Shown in pieces: positions 49,339 to 58,469 of a DNA stretch of 64,000 nucleotides. This DNA is from Lysobacter auxotrophicus (lineage in GTDB: Bacteria; Pseudomonadota; Gammaproteobacteria; Xanthomonadales; Xanthomonadaceae), in assembly GCF_027924565.1 (NCBI RefSeq), contig NZ_AP027041.1, positions 3,720,001 to 3,784,000 on the forward strand, written 5' to 3'. A model generated the notes under the pieces. The model was not told where the DNA came from. It did not search any database and worked only from the letters and a program-made list of their open reading frames with translations. Both the position numbers and the translations under genes were made by a program. Numbering within the stretch: position 1 is the first letter of the stretch; each line of letters starts with the position of its first letter.

Positions 49339-49824
49339 ATGTTCACCAGCGAAAGTCTAAGCGGCAGCAAGCCGGAACAGTACGAACAGCTGCTTGCGCA
49401 GGCACGGGCGCTGGTGCACGGCGAGCGCGATCGCATCGCCAACGCCGCCAACCTGTCGGCGCTGGTCTACCACGCGCTGCCGCAGCTCAACTGGGCGGGA
49501 TTCTATTTCTTCGACGGCACCGAACTGGTCGTCGGCCCGTTCCAGGGCCTGCCGGCCTGCGTGCGCATCCCGCTGGACAAGGGCGTGTGCGGCGCCGCGG
49601 CGTCCTCGCGCCAGACCCAGCGCATCGCCGACGTGCATGCCTTCCCCGGCCACATCGCCTGCGACTCGGCGTCCAACTCCGAACTGGTCGTCCCGCTGGT
49701 CTCGTCGAAGGGCGAACTGATCGGCGTGTTCGACCTCGACAGTCCGGTTCAGGATCGTTTCGACGTTGAAGACCAGCACGGCCTGGAGGCGATCGCGCGG
49801 GCATTCGTGGAGTCACTGGAATGA
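49339..49824 (+). CDS. msrC: free methionine-(R)-sulfoxide reductase
   Basis: A 161-aa GAF-fold fRMsr that reduces free Met-(R)-sulfoxide. The three redox cysteines are conserved: Cys74 (LPACVRIPL), Cys84 (KGVCGAAA) and Cys108 (GHIACDSASNSE), with the same spacing as Escherichia coli Cys84/94/118. ATG 49339 is the first Met of the family alignment. Overlaps the next gene by ATGA. Confidence 0.92.
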   Translation: MFTSESLSGSKPEQYEQLLAQARALVHGERDRIANAANLSALVYHALPQLNWAGFYFFDGTELVVGPFQGLPACVRIPLDKGVCGAAASSRQTQRIADVHAFPGHIACDSASNSELVVPLVSSKGELIGVFDLDSPVQDRFDVEDQHGLEAIARAFVESLE

Positions 49825-50213
49825 CGGACAAGCTCGACCCGAAGCAGGCCGACAAACTGCGCAACATCGGCCCCAAGTCCGCCGCCTGGCTGCGCCAGGT
49901 CGGGCTGCGCACGCGCGAGGACTTGGCCGCGGCGGGCACGGTGGAAGCGTTCATGCGCGTCAAGCGCGCGGGCTTCAAGCCGACGTTGAACCTGCTGTAC
50001 GCCATCGAGGGCGCGCTGCAGGACTGCCACTGGCAGGAAATCTCCGACGAGCGCCGCAGCGAGTTGATCCTCGCCGCCGACGCCGCCACCGCACTGCTTC
50101 CGCCGCCGCGCTACAAGCCGGCCGCCGCGCCCGTCACCACCACGCAGATGGCGCGCGAGGAAGACACGATGCCGGTGCCGACGCTGTTCGACGAGCCAGC
50201 GGATCGGGACTGA
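49821..50213 (+). CDS. TfoX C-terminal domain protein
   Basis: A 130-aa protein. The TfoX-C helical domain (LRNIGPKSAAWLRQVGLRTREDLAAAGTVEAFMRVKRAGFKPTLNLLYAIEGALQDCHWQEIS) is complete, while the TfoX N-terminal domain is missing. A Pro-rich tail follows. TfoX-C alone contains a helix-hairpin-helix and could bind DNA or a partner. Translationally coupled to msrC. Confidence 0.85.
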   Translation: MTDKLDPKQADKLRNIGPKSAAWLRQVGLRTREDLAAAGTVEAFMRVKRAGFKPTLNLLYAIEGALQDCHWQEISDERRSELILAADAATALLPPPRYKPAAAPVTTTQMAREEDTMPVPTLFDEPADRD

Positions 50214-50241
50214 GCGCAACGCGCCGGCCTTCAAGCTCCTT

Positions 50242-50352
50242 CCCCGGCGAATGCCGGGATTCGCCACGGAAGCGCAACCTGCAGCACCGCAGCAGTCGTT
50301 TGCCGCGCTCGCTCCGTTGCCCCTCACCCCAACCCCTCCGTTGGGAGAGGGG
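50242..50352. repeat. two inverted-repeat elements
   Basis: A short REP copy CCCCGGC-GAAT-GCCGGG at 50242-50257, and a larger hairpin formed by CCCCTC...GGGAGAGGGG at 50319-50352. The latter is a common Xanthomonadaceae intergenic element. They lie between the TfoX-C gene and the riboswitch and may end the upstream transcript. Confidence 0.6.
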
Positions 50353-50428
50353 CGACAGCGCACGCGAGCTTCCAGAAGTCCCAATCAAGCACAACCCGAA
50401 AATGCCGTAGACTTCGCCCCGCTTCGAG

Positions 50429-50640
50429 GTGACCCGGCGGCGTTGCGCCCACGGGTTGAAACGGGAAGCCGGTGACGCCGCACGCGGCCATTCCGGCACT
50501 GCCCCCGCAACGGTAAGCGAACGTGGATCCACCCGGATCCGGGCTCGGCACACCGCCACTGTGCGCACGCACGGGAAGGCGCCGCAGCCGGAGGACACCC
50601 GTCCTCGTTCGCAAGTCCGGAGACCGGCCCCGCAGCATGG
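50429..50640 (+). ncRNA. cobalamin riboswitch
   Basis: The leader contains the conserved cobalamin (RF00174) segments in order: GTTGAAACGGGAAGCCGGTG near 50456; GCCATTCCGGCACTGCCCCC then GCAACGGTAAGC (the B12 box) near 50488-50519; GCCACTGTG near 50556; GGGAAGGCG; and AAGTCCGGAGACCGGCCC near 50615-50632. It lies about 150 bp before btuB and should switch off BtuB when adenosylcobalamin is abundant. Confidence 0.93.
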
Positions 50641-50789
50641 ACCGCCTGGCGACAGGACGGACCACCCCTGGTTGCGATGCGGAGGGCGTCGCGGCGGCGA
50701 CGTCGGCGCCCCGCGCCACGTGTGCAGCCTCGATTCTCCCGGCAACCGTTCCCTTTGCCGTTGGCGCGATCCCGCGCCGGAGAACCCCG

Positions 50790-52661
50790 ATGTCCTTCCG
50801 CAGCACCGTCCACGTCCATGCGCTCGCCTTCGCCTGCGCGCTCGCCCTGCCCAGCCTCGCGCATGCCGCGCCGCAGGCCACCGACCTGGACGAAGTCGTC
50901 GTCACCGCCAACCGCACCGCCGTCACCGTCAACGACGCGCTCGCGCCGGTGGAAGTGATCGACGCCGAACAGATCCGCCGCAGCCAGGCGCGTTCGCTGC
51001 CCGACCTGCTGCGCGGCCGCGCCGGCATTTCGCTGTCCAACCAGGGCGGCGCCGGCAAGCTCACCACGCTCTTCCTGCGCGGCGCGGAGTCCGACCACGT
51101 GCTCGTGCTCGTCGACGGCATCCGCATCGGGTCGGCGACCTCGGGGCTCGCCTCGCTCCAGGACCTGCCGGTGGACCTGATCGATCGCGTGGAAATCGTG
51201 CGCGGCCCGCGTTCGAGCCTCTACGGCGCCGACGCCATCGGCGGTGTCATCCAGGTGTTCACGCGCCGCGACCGCGAAGGCTTCGCGCCGCGCGTCACCG
51301 TCGGCGGCGGGTCCAACGGGCTCAACGAATTCGCCACCGGCTTCGGCGGCCGCAGCGGTCGCACGTGGTTCGGCGCGGACTACTCGCACAGCCACACGCA
51401 GGGCATCAACGCGTGCCGCGGCTATTTCGACCCGGTGACCTTCGACGGCGCCGGCTGCTTCATCGCCACCGATTCGCAGCCCGATCGCGACGGCTACACG
51501 CGCGACTCGCTGTCGGTGCGCGGCGGCATTCAGTTCAACGAACAGTGGAGCCTGGAAGGCCACGGCCTGCGCAACGAAGGCGACAACGAATTCGACGGCG
51601 ACTTCACCGATCGCGCGAAGACCGTGCAGCAGGTCGTCGGCGGCAAGCTGCGCTGGCACCCGAACGACCGCGTCGACCTGCACCTCACCGCGGGCCGCAA
51701 CATCGATGCGTCGGACAACTACCTCGGCGACACCTACCTCGACTACTTCAGCACCTACCGCGACAGCGCGACCTTGCAGGGCGATTTTGGCCTGGCCGAG
51801 AAGCACCTGCTCAGCGTCGGCCTGGACTGGCTGGACGACAGCGTGAGCAGCACCACGCCGTACGACGAGCTCTCGCGCAACAACAAGGCGGCCTTCGTGC
51901 AGTACCAGGGCCGCATGGGCGCGCAGTCGCTGGAGGCCAGCGTGCGTCGCGACGACAACGCGCAGTTCGGCGGACACACCACCGGCAGCGCGGCATGGGG
52001 CATCGAATTCGCGCAGAACTGGCGCATCACCGCCGGCTACGGCAGCGCGTTCAAGGCGCCGACGTTCAACGAGCTGTACTACCCGTTCTTCGGCAACGCC
52101 GACCTGCGCCCGGAAGACTCCGAAACCTGGGAACTCGGCGTCGCCTGGCGCGGCGATACCTTCAACGTGCGCCTGGACACCTTCGACACCGACGTCGACG
52201 ACCTGATCGCGTTCGACGCCGCCATCAGCCTGCCGAACAATGTCGAGCGCGCGCGCATGCGCGGTGCGGAGCTCGGCGTGGACACGACCGTGGCCGAGTG
52301 GACCATAAACGGCGCCATCAGTTATCTGGATACCGAGAACCGCAGCGGCTTCTACGAAGGCAACGACCTAGCGCGTCGCGCGAAGAACAGCGCGCGCATC
52401 GACGTGGACCGCGCGTTCGGCAAGTTCCGCGTCGGCGCCACGGCGGTGGGCGAAGGCTCGCGTTTCGACGACGTCGCCAACACGCGACGCCTCGGCGGAT
52501 ACGGCACGCTCGACCTGCGCGCCGAGTACGCGATCACCTCGTCGCTGACGCTGCAGGCCCGCGTGGCGAACGTGTTCGACCGCGATTACGAAACCGTCGC
52601 GTTCTACAACCAGGCTGGACGGGAGTGGTTCCTCACGCTGCGCTATGCGCCCGTGAACTGA
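50790..52661 (+). CDS. btuB: TonB-dependent vitamin B12 receptor
   Basis: A 623-aa outer-membrane receptor. Signal peptide (ALAFACALALPSLAHA), TonB box-type DEVVVTANR at about 32-40, plug domain (SLPDLLRGRAGISLSNQGGAGKLTTLFLRGAESDHVLVLVDG; VEIVRGPRSSLYGADAIGGVI) and a 22-strand barrel ending REWFLTLRYAPVN. The plug SDHVLVL... and the upstream cobalamin riboswitch identify BtuB. Start ATG 50790 is the first in the signal peptide. Confidence 0.93.
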   Translation: MSFRSTVHVHALAFACALALPSLAHAAPQATDLDEVVVTANRTAVTVNDALAPVEVIDAEQIRRSQARSLPDLLRGRAGISLSNQGGAGKLTTLFLRGAESDHVLVLVDGIRIGSATSGLASLQDLPVDLIDRVEIVRGPRSSLYGADAIGGVIQVFTRRDREGFAPRVTVGGGSNGLNEFATGFGGRSGRTWFGADYSHSHTQGINACRGYFDPVTFDGAGCFIATDSQPDRDGYTRDSLSVRGGIQFNEQWSLEGHGLRNEGDNEFDGDFTDRAKTVQQVVGGKLRWHPNDRVDLHLTAGRNIDASDNYLGDTYLDYFSTYRDSATLQGDFGLAEKHLLSVGLDWLDDSVSSTTPYDELSRNNKAAFVQYQGRMGAQSLEASVRRDDNAQFGGHTTGSAAWGIEFAQNWRITAGYGSAFKAPTFNELYYPFFGNADLRPEDSETWELGVAWRGDTFNVRLDTFDTDVDDLIAFDAAISLPNNVERARMRGAELGVDTTVAEWTINGAISYLDTENRSGFYEGNDLARRAKNSARIDVDRAFGKFRVGATAVGEGSRFDDVANTRRLGGYGTLDLRAEYAITSSLTLQARVANVFDRDYETVAFYNQAGREWFLTLRYAPVN

Positions 52662-52764
52662 GTGCTCCGCATGAACCCTTCCCCGCATGGGAAGGGTTCA
52701 TCCCGCGACGCGGCGATCACGACCGCGTCGCGATCCTAGCCTTCCGTTCCCACGCGCGCGCGAC

Positions 52765-53310
52765 GTGAAAGGCCACGCTCTCCTCATCGTCGACATGATC
52801 AATGCCCTCGATTTCCCCGATGGCGACAAACTGTTGAGCACGGCACTACCCGCCGCGCGCAACATCGCGCGCTTGAAGCAGCGGTTGAAGCCGCGCGGCG
52901 TGCCGACGATCTACGTCAACGACAATTACGGGCAGTGGCGTTCGGACTTCAAGCAGGTCGTCGCGCGTTGCGCCGCTGAGGATTCGCTCGGCGCGCCGCT
53001 GGTGAAACTGCTGCATCCGGACGACGACGACTTCTTCGTCCTGAAGCCCGAACGCAGCGGTTTCCGCGACACGCCGCTGCGCATGCTGCTGGGCAAGCTC
53101 GGCGCGAAGACGCTCATCCTCACCGGCGTCGCGCTCGACGTGTGCGTGTTCGCCACCGCCACCGATGCCGACATGCACGGCTTCAAGCTCTTCGTGCCGT
53201 CCGACTGCGTCGCGTCCGAAACGCCGGGCCGTCGCACGGCGTCGCTGAAACTGCTGCGCGATTCGCTGCAGGCCGATACGCGGCCGTCGCGTTCGATCAC
53301 GTTGCGCTGA
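52765..53310 (+). CDS. isochorismatase-like cysteine hydrolase
   Basis: A 181-aa protein of the isochorismatase/nicotinamidase family. Catalytic triad visible: Asp10 (LLIVDMINALDF), Lys94 (FVLKPERSGF) and Cys127 (TGVALDVCVFATATDA). The start is probably GTG 52765, as upstream in-frame sequence is Arg-rich and not homologous. Substrate unknown. It may share the btuB transcript (about 100 bp downstream). Confidence 0.82.
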   Translation: MKGHALLIVDMINALDFPDGDKLLSTALPAARNIARLKQRLKPRGVPTIYVNDNYGQWRSDFKQVVARCAAEDSLGAPLVKLLHPDDDDFFVLKPERSGFRDTPLRMLLGKLGAKTLILTGVALDVCVFATATDADMHGFKLFVPSDCVASETPGRRTASLKLLRDSLQADTRPSRSITLR

Positions 53311-55135
53311 CGCGACGCCCCGCGCGGGAGCGTTCGAACCACCACAACGCGGCGCTCGCCAGCAGCCAGCCGAACCACCACGGCCAGCGCGCACCCGGAA
53401 CGTCGGGGGCCTGCGCTGCCGCCTCATCCGCCGCATGTCCAGTCGAAGCGGCGGCAAAACGCGACGTCGCGTCGCGCGTCGCCTGCGCGCGCAAGGCCGG
53501 CGTCGCATCGTGCGCACGCACGAAGAATGCCTGTTCGCGATCGCCCGAACGCAACCGGTGCCAGCCCGCCGAACGCGGCCAGAACGCCGCGCAGTTGCTC
53601 GCCGCCGGATCGCGCAGGACCGGATGCGCGACGCCATTGGGCGCGATGATGGACGCGCCGTCGGCCACGCCGCACAACGCCATGCGCTGGCCTTCCCACG
53701 CGTTCGCGTCGATGTCGAACGCGGCGTGCGGGCGCGCACGCGCCAGCGTCGCGACCGCGTCGCTCCACAGTTGCGCGTGCCGATCGCCGCGACCGCCCAG
53801 CACCAGACGGAAGCTGTCGGTGAGCAGCCACACGCCCACGCGACCGCGGCCGTGTGCGCGCCACATCGCGAGCGTCGCACCGTCGGCATCGCGCAGCAGC
53901 GGCACGCCGTCGGGCGCGGCGAGCTTCGCGTCGCGACGCGTGAGTTCGGGCAGCGGTGCAGGCGGTTCCTCGTGCGAGCGCGGCGCGTCCTGCGTGCCGG
54001 GTCCCAGGCGCGCGCGCTCGGCTGCGTCGTCGCGCGCCGGCTGCGCCAGCTTCGTTGCCGTCGAATCCCGGCCGCCGTCGATCGCGAAACCCAGCGCGCG
54101 CAGGCGGGCACGTTCGTTGGCCGACGGCGCGCCGGTCACGCGCACGAGCAGGCCGAGGCCGTCGCGCACCGCGGCATCGAGCGCATTGCGCTGCGCTTCG
54201 CCGAGTGAGGACCACGCACGGTCGTCGATGATCGCGACGTCGTGGCGTGCGAGCGTGGCAGCGTCGATCGCGACCGGCGCATCGCCAAGCTGCACGCCGC
54301 CGCCAACGGTCATCTGCGCCTGCGACGGTAACCCGGCGTCTTCCAGCCAGCGGCGCAGGTATTTCACTTCCGGATTGGGCGCGCCGGCGATCACCAGCAC
54401 GCGCGGCGGCGCCTGTGCTTCGACCTGCACCGGCACGTCGATCTCCTCGACCACGCGCTGACGCGAATCGAGCAGACGGATGCGGAACACCGCGCTGCCC
54501 TCGCCGCGCGCCGTGGCGGAAAGCGCGAATCGACCGTCCCGGGAAAGCGCCACGCGATCGATGCGGCGACGCGCGGGATCGAGCAGTTCGACGGCGCCAC
54601 CGTCCAGCCCGCCGGCGCGGCCCGCGACGTTGAATTCATCGCCAACGGCGATCCGCTCGGCCACGTGCAGCTCGAGCAGGCCGCGCGGCAGCGGCTGCGC
54701 GGCGAACTCGATCGCGACGTTCGATGCCGCATCGCGATCGCGTGCATCGAGGCCTTCTCCGATCACGCGCACGCGCTGCGTACCCGGATGCCGGCGCAAC
54801 GCGGTCGCAAGGTCCGGCGCGCGCTCGACGCCCGACCACACCGGCGCTTCAGGCAGCGCGATGAGCGTATCGCCGGCCCCGACCTGCGTACGCTGCGCGC
54901 CCGCCGTGGCGACGACCAGCGTGCCCGCGCGTCCGGGCACCGACGGCGGCCACAGCGCGAAGTACAGCAGCGCGGCGCAGACGGGTTGCGCGATGAGCAA
55001 GGCGGCCATGCGCGCGCCGTGCGATCGCGGCGACGGTTCCGCGCGCAGATGTCGGACGATCAGCCGAACGATCGCGATCGCAACCGCAAGCGCGAGCACC
55101 CATGCGGTCGTCGTCGGCGTGAACCAAGGCGTCAT
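53297..55135 (-). CDS. membrane protein of MoxR/BatA cluster
   Basis: A 612-aa inner-membrane protein. Two N-terminal helices (AWVLALAVAIAIVRLIV; ALLIAQPVCAALLYFALWP) and one C-terminal helix (WPWWFGWLLASAALWWF). The large domain between them has a class-I glutamine-amidotransferase-like layout (PPRVLVIAGAPNPEVKYLRRWLEDAG ... HDVAIIDDRAWSSLGEAQRNALDAAVRDGLGLLVRVTG), without a clear catalytic Cys. Last gene of the cluster, overlapping its neighbour by ATGA; convergent with the hydrolase. Confidence 0.75.
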   Translation of the reverse strand: MTPWFTPTTTAWVLALAVAIAIVRLIVRHLRAEPSPRSHGARMAALLIAQPVCAALLYFALWPPSVPGRAGTLVVATAGAQRTQVGAGDTLIALPEAPVWSGVERAPDLATALRRHPGTQRVRVIGEGLDARDRDAASNVAIEFAAQPLPRGLLELHVAERIAVGDEFNVAGRAGGLDGGAVELLDPARRRIDRVALSRDGRFALSATARGEGSAVFRIRLLDSRQRVVEEIDVPVQVEAQAPPRVLVIAGAPNPEVKYLRRWLEDAGLPSQAQMTVGGGVQLGDAPVAIDAATLARHDVAIIDDRAWSSLGEAQRNALDAAVRDGLGLLVRVTGAPSANERARLRALGFAIDGGRDSTATKLAQPARDDAAERARLGPGTQDAPRSHEEPPAPLPELTRRDAKLAAPDGVPLLRDADGATLAMWRAHGRGRVGVWLLTDSFRLVLGGRGDRHAQLWSDAVATLARARPHAAFDIDANAWEGQRMALCGVADGASIIAPNGVAHPVLRDPAASNCAAFWPRSAGWHRLRSGDREQAFFVRAHDATPALRAQATRDATSRFAAASTGHAADEAAAQAPDVPGARWPWWFGWLLASAALWWFERSRAGRRVSAT

Positions 55136-57312
55136 CGCGCGTTCCCCTGGCGCAAGGCGTCGAGGTAGCGTCGGCCCGCCGCATCGCCGTCGTCTCGACG
55201 CGGCACGGCAGCGGGCGGGCGCGACAGCAGCGGCCACAACTGCGCACGCAGCTCGCGACGGCACGCTTCGCACGCCGGCTCCGCGCGCAAGGCATCGATG
55301 GCCGCGATGAGCGACAGCGGATCGGCCACGCGCGATTCGTTAGCCCGCAGCCAGCGATCGAGCGCGCTGAAGTCGATCCCGTCGGCGCCGTTCGACCGCG
55401 CATCGTCCAACGTCTGCCACAGCTGCGTCAGCGCGGGATCGGGCGCCGTCGCCGCGACCAGGCCGTCCCCGCGGCGCGCGATGCCGGCGCGATCGCCGGT
55501 CATGCGGCGCGACTCGTCGATGGGCGGAAGCTCCGGGCCCACGCGCGCGAGGTAAATGCGGCCGGCCTGCTGCACCCGCTTGATGTGCTTGAGCGCCGTG
55601 TACGCGTAGGGCAGCGCGAGGTCCGGATGGCCCTGGCGCAGGTGGCCTTCGGACTGCCACATCGCATCCAGCGCGAGCTTGAGCGTCGCGCGCGTTTCCG
55701 GATCGAGCAGCGTCGCCGCTTCGGCGTGATCGTGCGTGTGGCCGTATTCCTCCAGCACCGCGCCTTCCTGTCCGAACGTCGACGGCGTCGTGGCCGTTTC
55801 ATGTGCGTGGTCGTCGGTGGCCGGCTCGCTCGCGTGGTCGTGTGCGTCGGCTTCCGTCGCCGATTCGGTCACCGCGGACACGTCGTCCGACGTCGGCGGC
55901 GGCTTGGGTTCGCCTTCGGCTTCTTCGCCAAGGAACTGGCCGTAGCGCAGTCGCAGAATGCGCTGGTCGACGCCGATCGCATCGCTGCGGCGCAGGTATT
56001 CGGCGGCGTCGAGGCGTCGCTTCTCCTTCAGCAGCGCTTCGGCGTCGATGATGATCTGGCGCTGGCTGCGGAAGTACGCCGGCATGACCTTGCGGACCAT
56101 GCCTTCCATGTCGCTGGTCTCCGTGCCGAGGTCCGAGGGCCAGCGCAGGATCAGGCTCGCGCTGCGCGCGTTCTGCGGCGAGGGCGTGCGGTTGTCTTCC
56201 ACTTCGAGTTGCGCGATCAGGTCGTCGCCGACGGCGAAGCCGAGCGCGCGAAGGTCGAGGGATTGCGCGAAACGTTTCGTCGTCGCGCTGCCTGTCCCGC
56301 GCAGCGTCATCGTCTGCTCGCGGAACGTGATGTTCTCGCCGCTGCCCTGCGCGAGCGTCACGCGCAGCTTCGCGGTGCCGGCGATGCCGTAATCGTCGCT
56401 GGCTTCGAACGCCAGCGTCCACGCCTTCTGGTTCGCGGTGGCAAGGCTCAGGCTGCGATCGGGCTCGATCACGCGCACCTGCGGCGGGCGATCGGCGACG
56501 ACGTCGAGCCGATGCGGCTTGGCATCGCGCAGTGGCGGCGCGTCCTTCAGTTCCAGGCGATACAGCGCGGCGCGCGTCAGCACGTGCTCGCCGTGCCAGA
56601 GGTCGCCGTCGCGACGCAGCGCGACGCGGCGGCCATCGTGGAAGACGAGATCGGCCGCCGCCGGTTGCGGCGCAAGACGGAAGGTCCACGCGAGCCGCGT
56701 GCCGTGCGGCGCGCGGGTGTCGAGCGAGGGTTCATCGCGCGCGGCCTGGCGCGTGTACGCCGGCGGCGCGACGCGCAGGTTCTGCTCGACGATGCGCGTG
56801 TGCGTCGGCTTCGCGGCTTCGCCACTGAGTTGCGCGACGACATCGTCGAACGCCTGCGCCGGCCGGTTCGGCCAAAGCAACGCGCCTGCGATCACCACCG
56901 CCGCGATCACGACGGCCAGTGCGATGGCCCGCGAGGACCAGCGCGGCCGCAGATCCGGCGTCGCGCCGCGCTCGAGGCGTTCCTGCAAGCGGCTGCGTTG
57001 CAGGCGCTCGAGCGTCGTCATCGACGACTCGGGCGCGAACAGCAGGTCGCTGCTGTCCTCCATGTCGGAGCGCGATGCATCCAGACGTTGCACCAGCCAG
57101 CGCGTATCGAGCTGGCGTGCGCGATGGATGGCATAGGAGATCGCGAGCGCTGCCGCGATGGCGAGCACCGCGATGGCGAGGCCTGCGCCCTGCCATCGCC
57201 ACGCGATCGCCGCGGCCGCAAGCGCCCACGGCGCCGTGCGCGCGATGACGTCCAGCGCGACGCGCATGCGGGCGCGTTGCAGGCTTTCGCGCAGCTGCGT
57301 GGTCGCGTTCAT
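55132..57312 (-). CDS. DUF4175-like membrane protein with His-rich segment
   Basis: A 726-aa protein. Two N-terminal helix pairs (about 25-65; AIALAVVIAAVVIAGALLW) precede a beta-rich periplasmic part (ASDDYGIAGTAKLRVTLAQGSGENITF) and a helical C-terminus. This resembles the DUF4175-type proteins encoded with MoxR clusters. A segment near residue 505-555 is rich in His, Asp and Glu (DAHDHASEPATDDHAHETA; YGHTHDHAEAA), a possible metal-binding loop. Overlaps both neighbours by ATGA. Confidence 0.75.
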   Translation of the reverse strand: MNATTQLRESLQRARMRVALDVIARTAPWALAAAAIAWRWQGAGLAIAVLAIAAALAISYAIHRARQLDTRWLVQRLDASRSDMEDSSDLLFAPESSMTTLERLQRSRLQERLERGATPDLRPRWSSRAIALAVVIAAVVIAGALLWPNRPAQAFDDVVAQLSGEAAKPTHTRIVEQNLRVAPPAYTRQAARDEPSLDTRAPHGTRLAWTFRLAPQPAAADLVFHDGRRVALRRDGDLWHGEHVLTRAALYRLELKDAPPLRDAKPHRLDVVADRPPQVRVIEPDRSLSLATANQKAWTLAFEASDDYGIAGTAKLRVTLAQGSGENITFREQTMTLRGTGSATTKRFAQSLDLRALGFAVGDDLIAQLEVEDNRTPSPQNARSASLILRWPSDLGTETSDMEGMVRKVMPAYFRSQRQIIIDAEALLKEKRRLDAAEYLRRSDAIGVDQRILRLRYGQFLGEEAEGEPKPPPTSDDVSAVTESATEADAHDHASEPATDDHAHETATTPSTFGQEGAVLEEYGHTHDHAEAATLLDPETRATLKLALDAMWQSEGHLRQGHPDLALPYAYTALKHIKRVQQAGRIYLARVGPELPPIDESRRMTGDRAGIARRGDGLVAATAPDPALTQLWQTLDDARSNGADGIDFSALDRWLRANESRVADPLSLIAAIDALRAEPACEACRRELRAQLWPLLSRPPAAVPRRDDGDAAGRRYLDALRQGNAR

Positions 57313-58469
57313 GGCGCGGCCCCGCGTCGCGAGGACGTCGCGAGCCAGCGTTCCAGCAGGAAGACGAGCGCGATCAGCAGCGCGAGCCACGGCTGGAGAT
57401 CGCGCGGCGCGATCGGATACGTCGCGCCACCCGTGAGCGGTGCGTGCTCTGCCGTCGCGACGCGCGACGGCATCGCAGCCGGGGGCTCAAGCGCGGCGCG
57501 CAGATGCTGCGGGAAGGTGGCATCGAGCAGTTCAGGCATCGCCTGCGGCGCGAGCGTACGCGTGAAACGCAGCACGCGGCCGCGCCCGTAGGCCGCCGCC
57601 TCGATCAGCACAGAACCGGCTTCGTCGCGCCAGAGTGGCGCCCATGCGGTCGCGTCCGCCAGCTTCGCATCCGTGTCGAGCAACAACGTGCCGCCATTGC
57701 GGGTCCATTCGCGAACCTGCGTCGGCACGTTGCCCGGTGCGAGCCAGGCGAGATGTTTCGCACTCGTCGGCAACGGTTGTTCGCTCGATGCGGTATCCAC
57801 CTTCGCCGCGGGATCCGTCCGCCACGCGAGCGCGGCCGCGCGGAGGAAGCGTGCGGCGGAGGCGCGATCGGCCGCATGACGAACGACCAGCGCGGGTGGC
57901 GCGGGCGCCTTCTGCGCGGCATCGGCCGGCAGCGCGCCGGGCACGATGCGCCAGTCGACTTCGCGCGAGAGCACGATGCGCCGGCCGTCCGCATGCTCAA
58001 GGCGTTCGGGCACGAACACCGTCAGCGCGACGTCGTCGGGCAGGGTCGCGTCGAGTTCGCGCAACAAGCTCGACACCGATGTGTCCGACGCGACGGGCGA
58101 CGCATCCACCGAAGGGAACCCCGGCGCCAGCCAATGCCAGCGCGCCGGCTCCGACGCGAGCGTGGCACGGGCCCTCGAAAGATCGACGCCCGGCGCGACG
58201 GCGACGTACGGCGTGTGCGCCTGCCCGCCGTGCAACACGGGGCGCGCGAGCAACAGCGCCATCAGCGCCACCAGCAACAGGCGCACGATGAGCAGCGGCC
58301 ATTCGTCGAAGCGGATGCGATGGCGCGGCTTCGGCTTCTGGCGCAACCAGCGCAGCGCGGCGAACTCCGTGGGGCGCTGCTCGCTGCGTCGCGCCAGGTG
58401 GATCGCCAGCGGGATCAGCAGGGCCGCGAGTGCGGCCAGCGCGGCGGGAATCAGGAACGCGAGGCTCAC
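57309..58469 (-). CDS. BatA N-terminal-domain protein
   Basis: A 386-aa protein. The N-terminal BatA signature (FLIPAALAALAALLIPLAIHLARRSEQRPTEFAALRWL, then RHRIRFDEWPLLIVRLLLVALMALLLARPVL) gives two membrane helices; a periplasmic domain with amidotransferase-like pieces follows, then one C-terminal helix. BatA-type proteins cooperate with MoxR ATPases and DUF58 proteins in envelope stress or protein maturation. Overlaps neighbours by ATGA on both sides. Confidence 0.82.
   Translation of the reverse strand: MSLAFLIPAALAALAALLIPLAIHLARRSEQRPTEFAALRWLRQKPKPRHRIRFDEWPLLIVRLLLVALMALLLARPVLHGGQAHTPYVAVAPGVDLSRARATLASEPARWHWLAPGFPSVDASPVASDTSVSSLLRELDATLPDDVALTVFVPERLEHADGRRIVLSREVDWRIVPGALPADAAQKAPAPPALVVRHAADRASAARFLRAAALAWRTDPAAKVDTASSEQPLPTSAKHLAWLAPGNVPTQVREWTRNGGTLLLDTDAKLADATAWAPLWRDEAGSVLIEAAAYGRGRVLRFTRTLAPQAMPELLDATFPQHLRAALEPPAAMPSRVATAEHAPLTGGATYPIAPRDLQPWLALLIALVFLLERWLATSSRRGAAP

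Noticed and set aside
50790..52661. TonB receptor as a siderophore receptor
   Set aside because: The upstream cobalamin riboswitch and plug features favour BtuB.
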